In this document: one piece after another, positions 43,057 through 52,102 of the stretch
Layout of the letters: the number at the start of each line of letters is the position of its first letter
Numbering within the stretch: position 1 is the first letter of the stretch
From: Bacillota bacterium
GTDB lineage: Bacteria; Bacillota; Clostridia; Acetivibrionales; DSM-1351
DNA: 64,000 bases
Assembly: GCA_023439045.1 (NCBI GenBank)
Contig: JAEXOY010000005.1
Coordinates: forward strand, 1-64,000
Direction of reading: 5' to 3'
Notes under the pieces: model-generated
What the model was told of the DNA's origin: nothing
Seen by the model: only the letters and a program-made list of their open reading frames with translations
The model's database searches: none
Program-made: the position numbers and the translations under genes

Positions 43057-43821
43057 ATGAGCACAGTAAAGCAAATAGTGTACAATTATTTTTTTGGTAA
43101 CGAACAAATAGACAAAAACAAAAAAACTAGAGATAATTGGGTAATAAGTAAACTTCAAACATTTACAAAGGATAAAAGTATACTAGATGCAGGTGCAGGG
43201 GAACAAAAGTATAAGGAGTATTGTGCCCATTTGAAATACATATCTCAAGATTTTTGTCAATATGATGGGAAAGGTAATAACATTGGACTTCAAACTGGAG
43301 AATGGGACATAGCAAAAATTGATATTGTTTCTGACATTACATCTATACCAAGTGAAGATGAGAGTTTTGATTATATTATGTGTACAGAAGTATTTGAACA
43401 TATATCTGAACCTATTAAGGCTATTGAGGAGTTCGCTAGAATACTAAAACCTGGTGGAGAGTTATTGTTGACGGCACCATTTGGAAGCTTGACGCATTTT
43501 GCTCCTTATCACTATTATTCTGGATTTAACAGATATTTTTATGAAGAATTATTACCAAAATACGGGCTTATAGTAGAAGAAGTAGTCCCTAATGGTAATT
43601 ATTTTGACTTTATATTACAAGAAATGAACAGACTACCATATATGAGCACTCAATATGTTGGGGAAAGGTTATCTTTACTCGAAAAAATCTGCATTGGCAT
43701 AATTAATAAAAGACTTTCAAAGTTTACTAGTAAAGCATTATCCTCTTCTGAAGTTGCTTGCTTTGGATTTCATGTTTTGGCAAAAAAATCAAAGGGGGCA
43801 AGCAATGATAGTCCGATTTGA
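43057..43821 (+). CDS. class I SAM-dependent methyltransferase
   Basis: 254 residues. Methyltransf_11-type fold: motif I ILDAGAGEQKYKEY, then SFDYIMCTEVFEHI and ILKPGGELLLTAPFG. The acceptor is unknown; the neighbours make a sugar in the glycan likely. AGGAGA precedes ATG 43057. The end overlaps the fucosyltransferase start by 17 bp, so the two are co-translated. Confidence 0.82.
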   Translation: MSTVKQIVYNYFFGNEQIDKNKKTRDNWVISKLQTFTKDKSILDAGAGEQKYKEYCAHLKYISQDFCQYDGKGNNIGLQTGEWDIAKIDIVSDITSIPSEDESFDYIMCTEVFEHISEPIKAIEEFARILKPGGELLLTAPFGSLTHFAPYHYYSGFNRYFYEELLPKYGLIVEEVVPNGNYFDFILQEMNRLPYMSTQYVGERLSLLEKICIGIINKRLSKFTSKALSSSEVACFGFHVLAKKSKGASNDSPI

Positions 43822-44656
43822 GGGTGGCCTTGGAAATCAGATGTTTCAATATGCAATATACTATATGGGAAAGAAAAAGGGTTATGATGTTAGCGCGGAT
43901 TGCTCATTTTATGAAAGTAATATTGCACATAATGGTTTGGAGATTGAAAAAATATTTGGTATAGAATTAAATAAAACTAATATACAGTATATTCTATATA
44001 AACAAGATATACTATCAAAAATACTAAGAAGGCTTGGGTTAAATTTTAGTAATAGTGACATTATTAAGGAGAATAAAGCCAAATATATTCCTAATCTATT
44101 AACAGAGAAAAATAAATATAAGTATCTATTCGGATATTGGCAGTCAGAAAAGTACTTCTGTTCAATAAGGTCTGAAATTCTAAGCAGCTTTAAGTTTCCT
44201 GATTTGGGAGAAAAAAGTCAGAAGATGCTTGATATGATTCAAAGTACTAATTCCATTGCAATGCATATACGAAGAGGCGACTACATTCTAGCTAAGATAT
44301 ATGAAAACCTTGGAGAAAGTAAGTACTATGATAATGCAATGAATTACTTTGAAAATAGATTTGAAAATATTACATACTTTATATTTTCAGATGATTTGAC
44401 CTGGTGTAAGAATAACATCAGTTCTAATAAAAGAGCTATATTTGTTGATTGTAATAAAGGTAGGGATAGCTTTTTCGATATGAAACTAATGAGTCACTGT
44501 AAGCATAATATTATTGCTAATAGTTCATTTAGCTGGTGGGGAGCATGGTTAAACGACAACCCTAATAAAATAGTATTAGCACCACATAAGTGGTTTACTA
44601 AAATGTCTGGATACGATGATACAAATATTGTTCCTGAATCATGGATAAAAGTATAG
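43805..44656 (+). CDS. alpha-1,2-fucosyltransferase-like family 11 glycosyltransferase
   Basis: 283 residues from ATG 43805, chosen because the family starts at this point (MIVRFEGGLGNQMFQYA) and AAAGGGGG lies just upstream. The GDP-fucose site HIRRGDY is at 154-160, and the late motif SSFSWWGAWL is present. GT11 enzymes use GDP-L-fucose, which manC, gmd and fcl in this window would supply. The frame is open further upstream inside the methyltransferase gene, but without family support. Confidence 0.88.
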   Translation: MIVRFEGGLGNQMFQYAIYYMGKKKGYDVSADCSFYESNIAHNGLEIEKIFGIELNKTNIQYILYKQDILSKILRRLGLNFSNSDIIKENKAKYIPNLLTEKNKYKYLFGYWQSEKYFCSIRSEILSSFKFPDLGEKSQKMLDMIQSTNSIAMHIRRGDYILAKIYENLGESKYYDNAMNYFENRFENITYFIFSDDLTWCKNNISSNKRAIFVDCNKGRDSFFDMKLMSHCKHNIIANSSFSWWGAWLNDNPNKIVLAPHKWFTKMSGYDDTNIVPESWIKV

Positions 44657-44671
44657 TAAGGAGTATGAGAT

Positions 44672-45670
44672 ATGCCATTGGTAAGTGTTATTATGCCAGT
44701 ATATAATGGTGAAAGGTATTTGAAGGAGGCTATAGAAAGTATACTTTTACAAACATTTAAGGATTTTGAATTTATTATAATTAATGATGGTTCTAAAGAT
44801 AATAGTCTTAATATTATTCAATCTTTCAATGATAGTAGAGTCAAGATAATAGACAATGAAAATAACTTAGGGATAGAAAGGTGCCTGAACCTTGGGTTTT
44901 CTCTTGCTAGTGGTAAGTACATTGCACGAATGGATTGTGATGATATTAGTATATCTACTAGGTTATACGAACAAGTTAAGTACATGGAAGCAAATCCCGA
45001 TGTTGTTGTTTGTGGGAGTTGGATTAAGGAATTTGGTGTGGGTATAGCCACTAAAATTGTAAAATATAAAAAGACAAATGATAAATTAAATGTCATGCTG
45101 TTATTTGGCAATTGCATGGCTCATCCAAGTGTAATTATTAGGGCAGAAATTATAAAAAGGTATCATTTAGAATATAGCGATAAATTCAAGTATGCAGAAG
45201 ATTACGAGCTTTGGACAAGATTAAAAGAATACGGTAAATTAGCTAATTTGCCTAAAGTTTTGCTCTTGTATCGGAGATGCAGTAATTCTATTGGCATAAA
45301 GAATGAACAAGTTCAGCTAAAAAGCTGGAAAAGCCTTATTAGTAGAAACTTAGATGCACTAGCTATAGATTATAATGAAGAAGAGTTAAATGATCATATT
45401 AACTTAATCAGAAGGTTTAGTTTAGATGAAGAAAGCATTTATAGAATAGATAAATGGATAGAAAAGCTTATTCGGTTTAATAGAAATGATAACAAACTAA
45501 AAAACAAAATATTAACAAGAGCATTATTAAATTATTATGTATATTTTTTAAATAATTGCAAGATAGGATTAAAAGAGCTATTGAGGTTAAAATCTTCAAG
45601 TGGTATAGAAAAGTTGCTATTTATTATAAAATATTATGGAGTGAAAATTTTAAAAGTACTAAGAGGATAA
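44672..45670 (+). CDS. family 2 glycosyltransferase
   Basis: 332 residues. N-terminal GT-A domain with VSVIMPVYNGERYLKEAIESIL, NDGSKD and the DXD-type MDCDDIS, then an acceptor part with AEDYELWTRL. AAGGAG lies upstream of ATG 44672. It follows the fucosyltransferase closely and probably builds the same repeat unit. Donor unknown. Confidence 0.87.
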   Translation: MPLVSVIMPVYNGERYLKEAIESILLQTFKDFEFIIINDGSKDNSLNIIQSFNDSRVKIIDNENNLGIERCLNLGFSLASGKYIARMDCDDISISTRLYEQVKYMEANPDVVVCGSWIKEFGVGIATKIVKYKKTNDKLNVMLLFGNCMAHPSVIIRAEIIKRYHLEYSDKFKYAEDYELWTRLKEYGKLANLPKVLLLYRRCSNSIGIKNEQVQLKSWKSLISRNLDALAIDYNEEELNDHINLIRRFSLDEESIYRIDKWIEKLIRFNRNDNKLKNKILTRALLNYYVYFLNNCKIGLKELLRLKSSSGIEKLLFIIKYYGVKILKVLRG

Positions 45671-45678
45671 AGAAGAAA

Positions 45679-46632
45679 ATGCCAAAGCTAAGTGTTATTG
45701 TTCCTGTTTATAATGTTGAAAGATATTTGAATAGATGTATAGAATCTATTCTAAACCAAAGTTTTATAGATTTTGAACTTATATTAGTAGATGATTGCTC
45801 TAAAGATAACAGTCCACAGATATGTGATGATTACAAGAAAGATTCAAGGGTAAAGGTAATACATAACAAACAGAATAAGGGGCTCTCAGAAGCTAGAAAT
45901 GCTGGTATACATGCGGCTTGCGGTACTTACTTAAGCTTTATTGATGGTGATGACTTTATTGTTCCCAATACTTTTTCCATAATGATTAGTGAATTAGAAC
46001 AACATAATTTAGATATTATTTCAGGATATTTTGTTTCTTACATAACAGAAGACAATTATTACTGTGATATTAGAAAGCATACATTTAGTAACGAAGTCTG
46101 CTCAGGTGTTGAGTTTATATGTAAGGGCTTAAAAGAGGGTAGCATGTCCATGTGTGTGCCAATTAACTTCTATAAGCGTGAGTTAATCATTAAGAATAAC
46201 TTGTTTTTCAAACCCGGCATTCTGCATGAAGATGAGCTGTGGACACCACAAGTATTTATTAATGCAGAAAGAGTAAAATACATAGATCTATTTTTTTATA
46301 TGTACGTTATGAGAGAGGGGTCAATCACGAAGGTAACCAATAAATATAAAAATGCGATTGACCTAGTAAATACATGCTATTACCTCGAAAAATACTTTTC
46401 AGATAACGTTATTAATAAGCGTTACTTAAAAATACTAAACGATAATATATTAACCCTATTTCTAAATGCTGTTTATATTGGTAATCTAGTTAGTGACCCA
46501 ATTATCAAGAAAAGCTTTGTTTTTGGTAAGCCAAGGACAATAAAAAATAAAGTAAAGGCAATAATTTTTTTACTAAACAAGAAAGTCTATTGCAAAATTA
46601 ACAATAGACTTAAAAGGGCTGTTAAGAGTTAA
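45679..46632 (+). CDS. family 2 glycosyltransferase
   Basis: 317 residues from ATG 45679. Signature KLSVIVPVYNVERYLNRCIESIL, DDCSKD, GLSEARNAG and IDGDDFI. The frame is open upstream to 45556 inside the previous gene, but the family's N-terminus and a purine-rich site at 45662-45667 favour 45679. Last gene of the plus-strand group; its end overlaps the end of the convergent gene at 46622 by 11 bp, leaving no room for an independent terminator. Confidence 0.87.
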   Translation: MPKLSVIVPVYNVERYLNRCIESILNQSFIDFELILVDDCSKDNSPQICDDYKKDSRVKVIHNKQNKGLSEARNAGIHAACGTYLSFIDGDDFIVPNTFSIMISELEQHNLDIISGYFVSYITEDNYYCDIRKHTFSNEVCSGVEFICKGLKEGSMSMCVPINFYKRELIIKNNLFFKPGILHEDELWTPQVFINAERVKYIDLFFYMYVMREGSITKVTNKYKNAIDLVNTCYYLEKYFSDNVINKRYLKILNDNILTLFLNAVYIGNLVSDPIIKKSFVFGKPRTIKNKVKAIIFLLNKKVYCKINNRLKRAVKS

Positions 46633-47731
46633 TTCTCGAGAAAATATCAGCGTGTGACCTTGCCATTTTTTGAATTGTGTATTCTCTTATTTTATTAATG
46701 TTTGATTGACTGATTTCAGCGCATAATTTTTCTTCCGATAGTAATCTATCTAGAAAAGCCGGAAGACTGTCGGATATATTGTTCAAACTGCAAATGAAGC
46801 CATTTTTACCGTGCTCTATAAGCTCTAGACCAGCGACACATCTATCAGTAGTTATAACCGGAAGACCATAAGCCATTGCCTCGTTGACTACTAATCCCCA
46901 TATATCTTCCCTTGTAGGAAGAACAAAAATATCAGCTGCACGATAATAATCTACTAACTCTTTGGCATCTTTAAATGGTTCGATATATACCCCAGCTAAA
47001 TTATTTTTATCTATTAAATCTCTATATTCATTCTCCTTATCTCCACATCCGACGAGTATTAATACACAGGGCGTAGAAATTTTTGAATATGCTTCTAATA
47101 GCATGTCAAAGCCTTTTCTATGGATAAATTGTCCAACCCCAAGAATAATTCGTTCATTAGAATGGTTAATCTTTTCCTTATAGTAATTTTTTGAGTATTT
47201 AATTTCTTCAATTGTACAAATATCTGAATCATTTATAGAAGAAAAGGGATAACGATAAATTTTCTCCTTTTTTGCTCCATAAAACAAGAAATATTCATCA
47301 GTTTTTTTACTTGTACTGAACCAACCACTAGCAGATTTAATAAAATAGTTTTTAACTAAATATTTAAGCCTTGAGTCTTGTTTTTTAAACCCTCCATCAG
47401 CTTCAATATAAAAGGGGATTTTTAAAAGTTTCATTTTTAGTATAGCTAACATACCAGTAGGGGAGTAATAGTTCGTAATTACTACAATGTCATATTTATT
47501 CCTTGTTATGTATCTCAGTACACTAGGGCAAACAGCAGTTTCATGTGAAGTGGGCGTTCCATTTAATACTTTGTAATTAAAATTATAAGTGTTTTCAGAC
47601 GACCACTTATTATGTCTATCTGAAGCAGAATGTCTCTCAAATAAAACAAGTAAATTGCAGTATTTAGAAAGTTCGTTAAAAAACTGAACTCTATATGGAG
47701 ATGGTAAGTTGGTTATCCAAAGAACTTTCAT
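46622..47731 (-). CDS. family 4 glycosyltransferase
   Basis: 369 residues, GT-B fold: N-terminal WITNLPSPYRVQFFNEL, donor domain with GVGQFIHRKGFDMLLEAY and LPTREDIWGLVVNEAMAYGLPVI carrying the E-x7-E pair. The start ATG 47731 has AAAGGA lying in the end of the upstream gene. Last gene of the ten-gene minus-strand operon. Probably adds a late sugar to the glycan primed by the PglC-like enzyme; donor unknown. Confidence 0.87.
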   Translation of the reverse strand: MKVLWITNLPSPYRVQFFNELSKYCNLLVLFERHSASDRHNKWSSENTYNFNYKVLNGTPTSHETAVCPSVLRYITRNKYDIVVITNYYSPTGMLAILKMKLLKIPFYIEADGGFKKQDSRLKYLVKNYFIKSASGWFSTSKKTDEYFLFYGAKKEKIYRYPFSSINDSDICTIEEIKYSKNYYKEKINHSNERIILGVGQFIHRKGFDMLLEAYSKISTPCVLILVGCGDKENEYRDLIDKNNLAGVYIEPFKDAKELVDYYRAADIFVLPTREDIWGLVVNEAMAYGLPVITTDRCVAGLELIEHGKNGFICSLNNISDSLPAFLDRLLSEEKLCAEISQSNINKIREYTIQKMARSHADIFSRINS

Positions 47732-47738
47732 ATTATCG

Positions 47739-48821
47739 CTATCCTTTCACAATAGTATCTACAACCATGTCCCATGAGGGGGGATTTTTATCGGTACAAG
47801 TATTTGGAAACTGTTGTTGATAGGAAAATTCTTGCATAGAGTGAATCATTGCGTTTGCAACACTATTGCTATCAAAGCAATCAAAAAAGATAGCATTTTT
47901 ATAATCTGATACAACCTCTCTAGCATAATCAAGGTCACTTGCAAGAATAATTGAACCACATAATTTAGCTTCCAGCAAAGGTAAACCAAATGTCTCAATA
48001 TATGAAGGAAAAATTAGAGTACTAGAGGCAAATAAATCAACAAGCTGTGTTTTTTCTAATTTCCCTACAAACTGTACGTTTAAGTCATAAGTATCACAAT
48101 AACTTTTAAGCATTTTTGTGAGTTTATTCTCATCACTCTTAATTGTAAATACTATCTGGAAGTCTATGTTTTTTCCTTTAAGTATTTTACACGCATGCAA
48201 TATTATCATGTGATTTTTATATTGTGTTGCAGCCGCTGGATAAAAAAACACTCTTCTGTTTTTATTTGTATCTGAATACGTCCTACATACTTGGAGATTA
48301 ATTGATGGTGAACAGACAATGAAGTTGTCTTGACTTATTTCAGCAAACCTAGAGCACGAACATCTCATCCAGTTTGTTTGTACAATAACTTTATATGCCT
48401 TTTTCATCGAGTTAATTATAAGTTTTCCAATGATATTCTGATACACCCAAAATAATGGGTTTTGGAATAGTTTAAATCTATATTGAGTGAAAGGTAATGG
48501 CTGATGGACGTACAAAATTTGAGGAACCGCAACCCTAGGCACACAAATATTCTGCAAAGAAAAAACCTTATCAGCTTTATATTCGGTAACTAGCTTTGGT
48601 GCAACAAGATAATCAAAATAAAGTCTATGAAACCAACTCTTTTTAACCCATGGATAATTTTTAACATTAACATGCTCTGTTGATTCTAAGCAGGGGGTGC
48701 TAAGAATAAAAGTCCATTTAACATTAGGAGTAGGATTGTTTTTAACATAGTTGTAAAACTCCTTCAGTATTGTGAGCGCTCCCCCATGTTCTGCTGCAAC
48801 ATCAAAAACTATTATATTCAT
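47739..48821 (-). CDS. family 4 glycosyltransferase
   Basis: 360 residues. MNIIVFDVAAEHGGALTILKEFYNYV at the start is the form seen in WbnJ/WbbC-like GT4 enzymes. The donor domain includes FYPAAATQYKNH and FPSYIETFGLPLLEAKLCG. GGGGAAG lies 9 nt before ATG 48821. It lies between capG and the last glycosyltransferase. Sugar specificity cannot be assigned. Confidence 0.85.
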   Translation of the reverse strand: MNIIVFDVAAEHGGALTILKEFYNYVKNNPTPNVKWTFILSTPCLESTEHVNVKNYPWVKKSWFHRLYFDYLVAPKLVTEYKADKVFSLQNICVPRVAVPQILYVHQPLPFTQYRFKLFQNPLFWVYQNIIGKLIINSMKKAYKVIVQTNWMRCSCSRFAEISQDNFIVCSPSINLQVCRTYSDTNKNRRVFFYPAAATQYKNHMIILHACKILKGKNIDFQIVFTIKSDENKLTKMLKSYCDTYDLNVQFVGKLEKTQLVDLFASSTLIFPSYIETFGLPLLEAKLCGSIILASDLDYAREVVSDYKNAIFFDCFDSNSVANAMIHSMQEFSYQQQFPNTCTDKNPPSWDMVVDTIVKG

Positions 48822-48828
48822 TAATCTT

Positions 48829-49953
48829 TTACTTCCCCCAAGTTACTTTATTAATAATTTTAGTATAGCTCTGTATTAGCTTTACAACTTTCACAGAAAC
48901 ATTAGTGTCTCTGTAGTCATTTGCTAATACATGGGGCTCATTATTCTTGTGCATACAAACCGCTAAATCTATAGCCTGTGAGATGTCTTCTTCAGTAATA
49001 CCGCCAATTAGTACAGTTCCTTTATCAAGAACCTCAGGACGTTCTGTCGACGTTCTTATAAGAACTGCAGGAAATCCTAAGATTGCAGATTCTTCAGATA
49101 ATGTACCACTATCAGATAATACGCACATAGAGCTTAGCTGTAACCTGTTGTAATCCATAAAACCAAAAGGTTTAAGCTGACGTATTAGAGGGTGAAATAC
49201 GAATTGTCTATCTTCTATACGCTTCCAGCTTCTTGGATGTGTTGAATATATAATTGGCAACTGATATTTTTTTGCAATGCCATTTAGTGCTTCCATCAGT
49301 GAAAAGAAGTTTTTTTCATTATCTATGTTTTCTTCTCTATGGGCAGATACAAGTATATACTTACCGTGTTCCAATCCTAATACATCAAGCACGTTACTAT
49401 TATTGATTGCTTGATGATTTTTTTCTAGAACCTCAGCCATCGGAGATCCAGTTACGTATATATGTTCCTTTCTAAAGCCCTCTGACAACAGATATCTTCT
49501 GCTATGTTCGGTATAGGGGAGGTTAATGTCCGAGATATGATCGACGATTTTCCTGTTGATTTCTTCAGGAACATTTTGGTCGAAACATCTGTTACCAGCT
49601 TCCATGTGAAAAATAGGAATTTTAAGTCTTTTGGCAGATATTGCACAAAGCGCACTATTTGTATCACCTAGTAATAATAGAGCATCAGGGCATTCCTTTT
49701 GCATAATTTCATATGACTTTGATATGATATTGCCCATTGTTTCACCAAGATGACTACCTACAGCATCAAGATAGAAGTCTGGAGAACGAAGGCCCAGCTC
49801 CTCAAAAAAGATTTGGTTTAGCGTATAATCCCAATTTTGCCCTGTGTGGACAAGGACTTGCTTAAAGTACTTATCACATGCCTTTATTACTTCAGAAAGT
49901 CTAATAATTTCAGGTCTGGTACCTACTATAGTCATTAACTTTAACTTATCCAC
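48829..49953 (-). CDS. capG: UDP-L-FucNAc-forming 2-epimerase (CapG/WbjD/FnlC type)
   Basis: 374 residues from GTG 49953, preceded by GGAGG and matching the family start (KLKLMTIVGTRPEIIRLSEV). UDP-GlcNAc 2-epimerase fold with HTGQNWDYTLNQIFFEELG, GDTNSAL, HMEAGNRC, HPRSWKRIE and SDSGTLSEE. Positioned after capE and capF, it is best read as the last step of UDP-L-FucNAc synthesis (epimerisation of UDP-L-PneNAc at C2), not as WecB. Its start lies next to the capF stop (TGATGTG). An out-of-frame ATG at 49955 would give only four codons. Confidence 0.87.
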   Translation of the reverse strand: MDKLKLMTIVGTRPEIIRLSEVIKACDKYFKQVLVHTGQNWDYTLNQIFFEELGLRSPDFYLDAVGSHLGETMGNIISKSYEIMQKECPDALLLLGDTNSALCAISAKRLKIPIFHMEAGNRCFDQNVPEEINRKIVDHISDINLPYTEHSRRYLLSEGFRKEHIYVTGSPMAEVLEKNHQAINNSNVLDVLGLEHGKYILVSAHREENIDNEKNFFSLMEALNGIAKKYQLPIIYSTHPRSWKRIEDRQFVFHPLIRQLKPFGFMDYNRLQLSSMCVLSDSGTLSEESAILGFPAVLIRTSTERPEVLDKGTVLIGGITEEDISQAIDLAVCMHKNNEPHVLANDYRDTNVSVKVVKLIQSYTKIINKVTWGK

Positions 49954-49954
49954 A

Positions 49955-51064
49955 TCAAACCTCCATAAAATAAGTGTCTGGATTAGCTGGGTCAAATTCT
50001 TCATTAGCCCACATCACTGTAACCATATCACTATCACCTGTATTAGTTATATTATGGGTATATCCAGGCGGAATATCTACCACCTCTAATTTTCCACCAC
50101 TTACAGCATATTCAATAATTTCGGTAGTGTCAATTTTTCTAAATCTAATTATGCCATTACCACTTACCACAAGGAACTTTTCGGTCTTGGAATTATGCCA
50201 GTGGTTACCTTTGGTAATACCCGGTCTAGAAATATTAATTGATACTTGGCCTTTATTATCTGTTCTTATAAATTCAGTAAATGTTCCCCTATTATCAGCA
50301 TTTGTATTGAGAGAATAACTAAACTCATCTTTAGGGAGATAGCTGAGGTATGTTGAATACAGCTTTTTGATAAGCCCATTTGACAAGTCAGGGACGCTTA
50401 AGTTCTCCCGCGACAGTCTGAAACTTCTTATTGTGTCAGCAAGCTTCCCAAGGGTTAGCTGGTAAGTTACCGGGATATAGCAAAATTCCTGACTACAATT
50501 AGGTAACTTATTAAGTGTATTGATAAAAGCTTTGACTACATCATCTATATATACTAATTCTATTTGCTTAGTTTCATCGGATACCATAATAGGCAGATCA
50601 TGCGCAATATTATTGCAAAATGTTGCAACAACACTATTATAGTTTGGCCTGCACCATTTACCGAATACATTTGGTAAACGATATACATAAGTATTGGTGC
50701 CTGTAATTTTACCATATTCAAAAATTGCATCTTCACTAGCTTTTTTGCTTACCCCATAAGGATTGTCTAAAGTAGCCTGGATTGATGAAGTAACTAAAAC
50801 GGGACAAGGATTATTATGTTTAATAAGTAGGTTCAGCAACTTTTCAGTAAAATCAAAGTTACCAACCATAAACTCAGAGTTGGATTGCGGTCTGTTTATC
50901 CCAGCTAAATGAAAAACAAAGTCACAGCTTTTTACAGCTTGGATCAAAAAATCCTCTGTACAATTTATGTCATATTGGTAGATTTCGGTATAGCCTTCAT
51001 TTTTAAGCTGAGCAACAAGATTTTTGCCTATAAAACCATTTGCACCAGTTACTAATAACTTCAT
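49955..51064 (-). CDS. capF: UDP-2-acetamido-2,6-dideoxyhexose reductase with C-terminal cupin (CapF/WbjC/FnlB type)
   Basis: 369 residues. N-terminal short-chain dehydrogenase (LLVTGANGFIGKNLVAQL, HLAGINRP, NPYGVSKKASEDAI with the YxxxK pair), then a cupin domain from about 250 (GNHWHNSKTEKFLVVSG, PPGYTHNITNTG). This fusion is diagnostic of CapF, a bifunctional enzyme that epimerises at C3 and reduces C4 on the way to UDP-L-FucNAc. GGAGG precedes ATG 51064, which overlaps capE by 4 bp. Confidence 0.92.
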   Translation of the reverse strand: MKLLVTGANGFIGKNLVAQLKNEGYTEIYQYDINCTEDFLIQAVKSCDFVFHLAGINRPQSNSEFMVGNFDFTEKLLNLLIKHNNPCPVLVTSSIQATLDNPYGVSKKASEDAIFEYGKITGTNTYVYRLPNVFGKWCRPNYNSVVATFCNNIAHDLPIMVSDETKQIELVYIDDVVKAFINTLNKLPNCSQEFCYIPVTYQLTLGKLADTIRSFRLSRENLSVPDLSNGLIKKLYSTYLSYLPKDEFSYSLNTNADNRGTFTEFIRTDNKGQVSINISRPGITKGNHWHNSKTEKFLVVSGNGIIRFRKIDTTEIIEYAVSGGKLEVVDIPPGYTHNITNTGDSDMVTVMWANEEFDPANPDTYFMEV

Positions 51065-52086
51065 TTTTTAGTCCTCCAAGAATATAACTCCTGTTGGATA
51101 TAATCCAAAGCAAGAAGCTTATCCTTAACTTCTTCAACATTTAGTAGTTTCGTATTGTTAGAGTTAAACTCAGTTATTTTTGGCTGTTCTTTTATGCCCT
51201 TTATAAAATATTTGTCATAGTTTAGGTCACGTTTATCAGCAGGTACTCTAAAAAAGTTTCCCATATCAATTGCACTTGAACATTCCTCGTTAGTCAAGAG
51301 AGTTTCATACATTTTCTCTCCATGGCGTATACCGATTGTCCTTATTTCACAATTAGACTCAAATAATTCCTTTACTGCCTGAGCAAGAACTCCTATAGTG
51401 CAGGAAGGAGCCTTTTGAACCATTATGTCCCCACTTTCTGCATTTTGAAATGCAAATATGACAAGCTCTACAGCTTCTTCAAGACTCATAACAAATCGTG
51501 TCATATCCGCATTTGTGATTGTAAGGGGCTGACCTGCCTTGATTTGCTCAATAAATAGGGGGATAACACTTCCTCTTGAACACATAACATTACCATATCT
51601 AGTGCCACATATTAGTGTTTTATCAGGGTCAACGGTCCTTGATTTGGCTACAAAAACCTTCTCCATCATAGCTTTAGATGTTCCCATAGCATTAACAGGG
51701 TATGCAGCCTTGTCAGTTGAGAGGCAAATTACTTTTTTTACATTGGAGTCAATAGCTGCAGTTAAGACATTTTCTGTACCAATTACATTAGTTTTCACTG
51801 CTTCTAATGGAAAGAATTCGCATGATGGAACCTGTTTAAGTGCAGCTGCATGAAAAATATAGTCAACACCGTGCATAGCATTTTTTATGCTAGATAAATC
51901 CCTAACATCCCCTATGTAAAATTTAATCTTATCATTATGAAAGGCCTTCCGCATATCATCTTGCTTTTTCTCGTCTCTTGAAAATATGCGAACTTCCTTT
52001 ATATCGGTATGTAGAAATCTACTTAACACTGCATTACCGAAAGAACCGGTTCCCCCTGTAATTAACAATGTCTTATTCTCAAACAT
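51061..52086 (-). CDS. capE: UDP-GlcNAc 4,6-dehydratase/5-epimerase (CapE/WbjB/FnlA type)
   Basis: 341 residues. Rossmann loop ITGGTGSFGNAVL, SRDEKKQDDMR, HAAALKQVPSCEFFPLEAV and STDKAAYPVNAMGTSK. The usual catalytic tyrosine is replaced by methionine (M-x3-K), as known for CapE and PglF-like dehydratases. Makes the first intermediate of the UDP-L-FucNAc pathway from UDP-GlcNAc. A second, membrane-bound dehydratase of the same superfamily is at 56940 and probably serves the other amino sugar. Confidence 0.92.
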   Translation of the reverse strand: MFENKTLLITGGTGSFGNAVLSRFLHTDIKEVRIFSRDEKKQDDMRKAFHNDKIKFYIGDVRDLSSIKNAMHGVDYIFHAAALKQVPSCEFFPLEAVKTNVIGTENVLTAAIDSNVKKVICLSTDKAAYPVNAMGTSKAMMEKVFVAKSRTVDPDKTLICGTRYGNVMCSRGSVIPLFIEQIKAGQPLTITNADMTRFVMSLEEAVELVIFAFQNAESGDIMVQKAPSCTIGVLAQAVKELFESNCEIRTIGIRHGEKMYETLLTNEECSSAIDMGNFFRVPADKRDLNYDKYFIKGIKEQPKITEFNSNNTKLLNVEEVKDKLLALDYIQQELYSWRTKK

Positions 52087-52102
52087 AGCCTAACCCTCCC
52101 AT

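Noticed and set aside
45556..45678. 41-residue N-terminal extension of the second GT2 enzyme
   Set aside because: Overlaps the previous gene by over 110 bp with no homologous content; the family start at 45679 has a nearby purine-rich site.
48829..49953. WecB-type UDP-GlcNAc 2-epimerase making UDP-ManNAc
   Set aside because: The fold fits, but the unbroken capE-capF-capG order makes the UDP-L-FucNAc epimerase the better reading.
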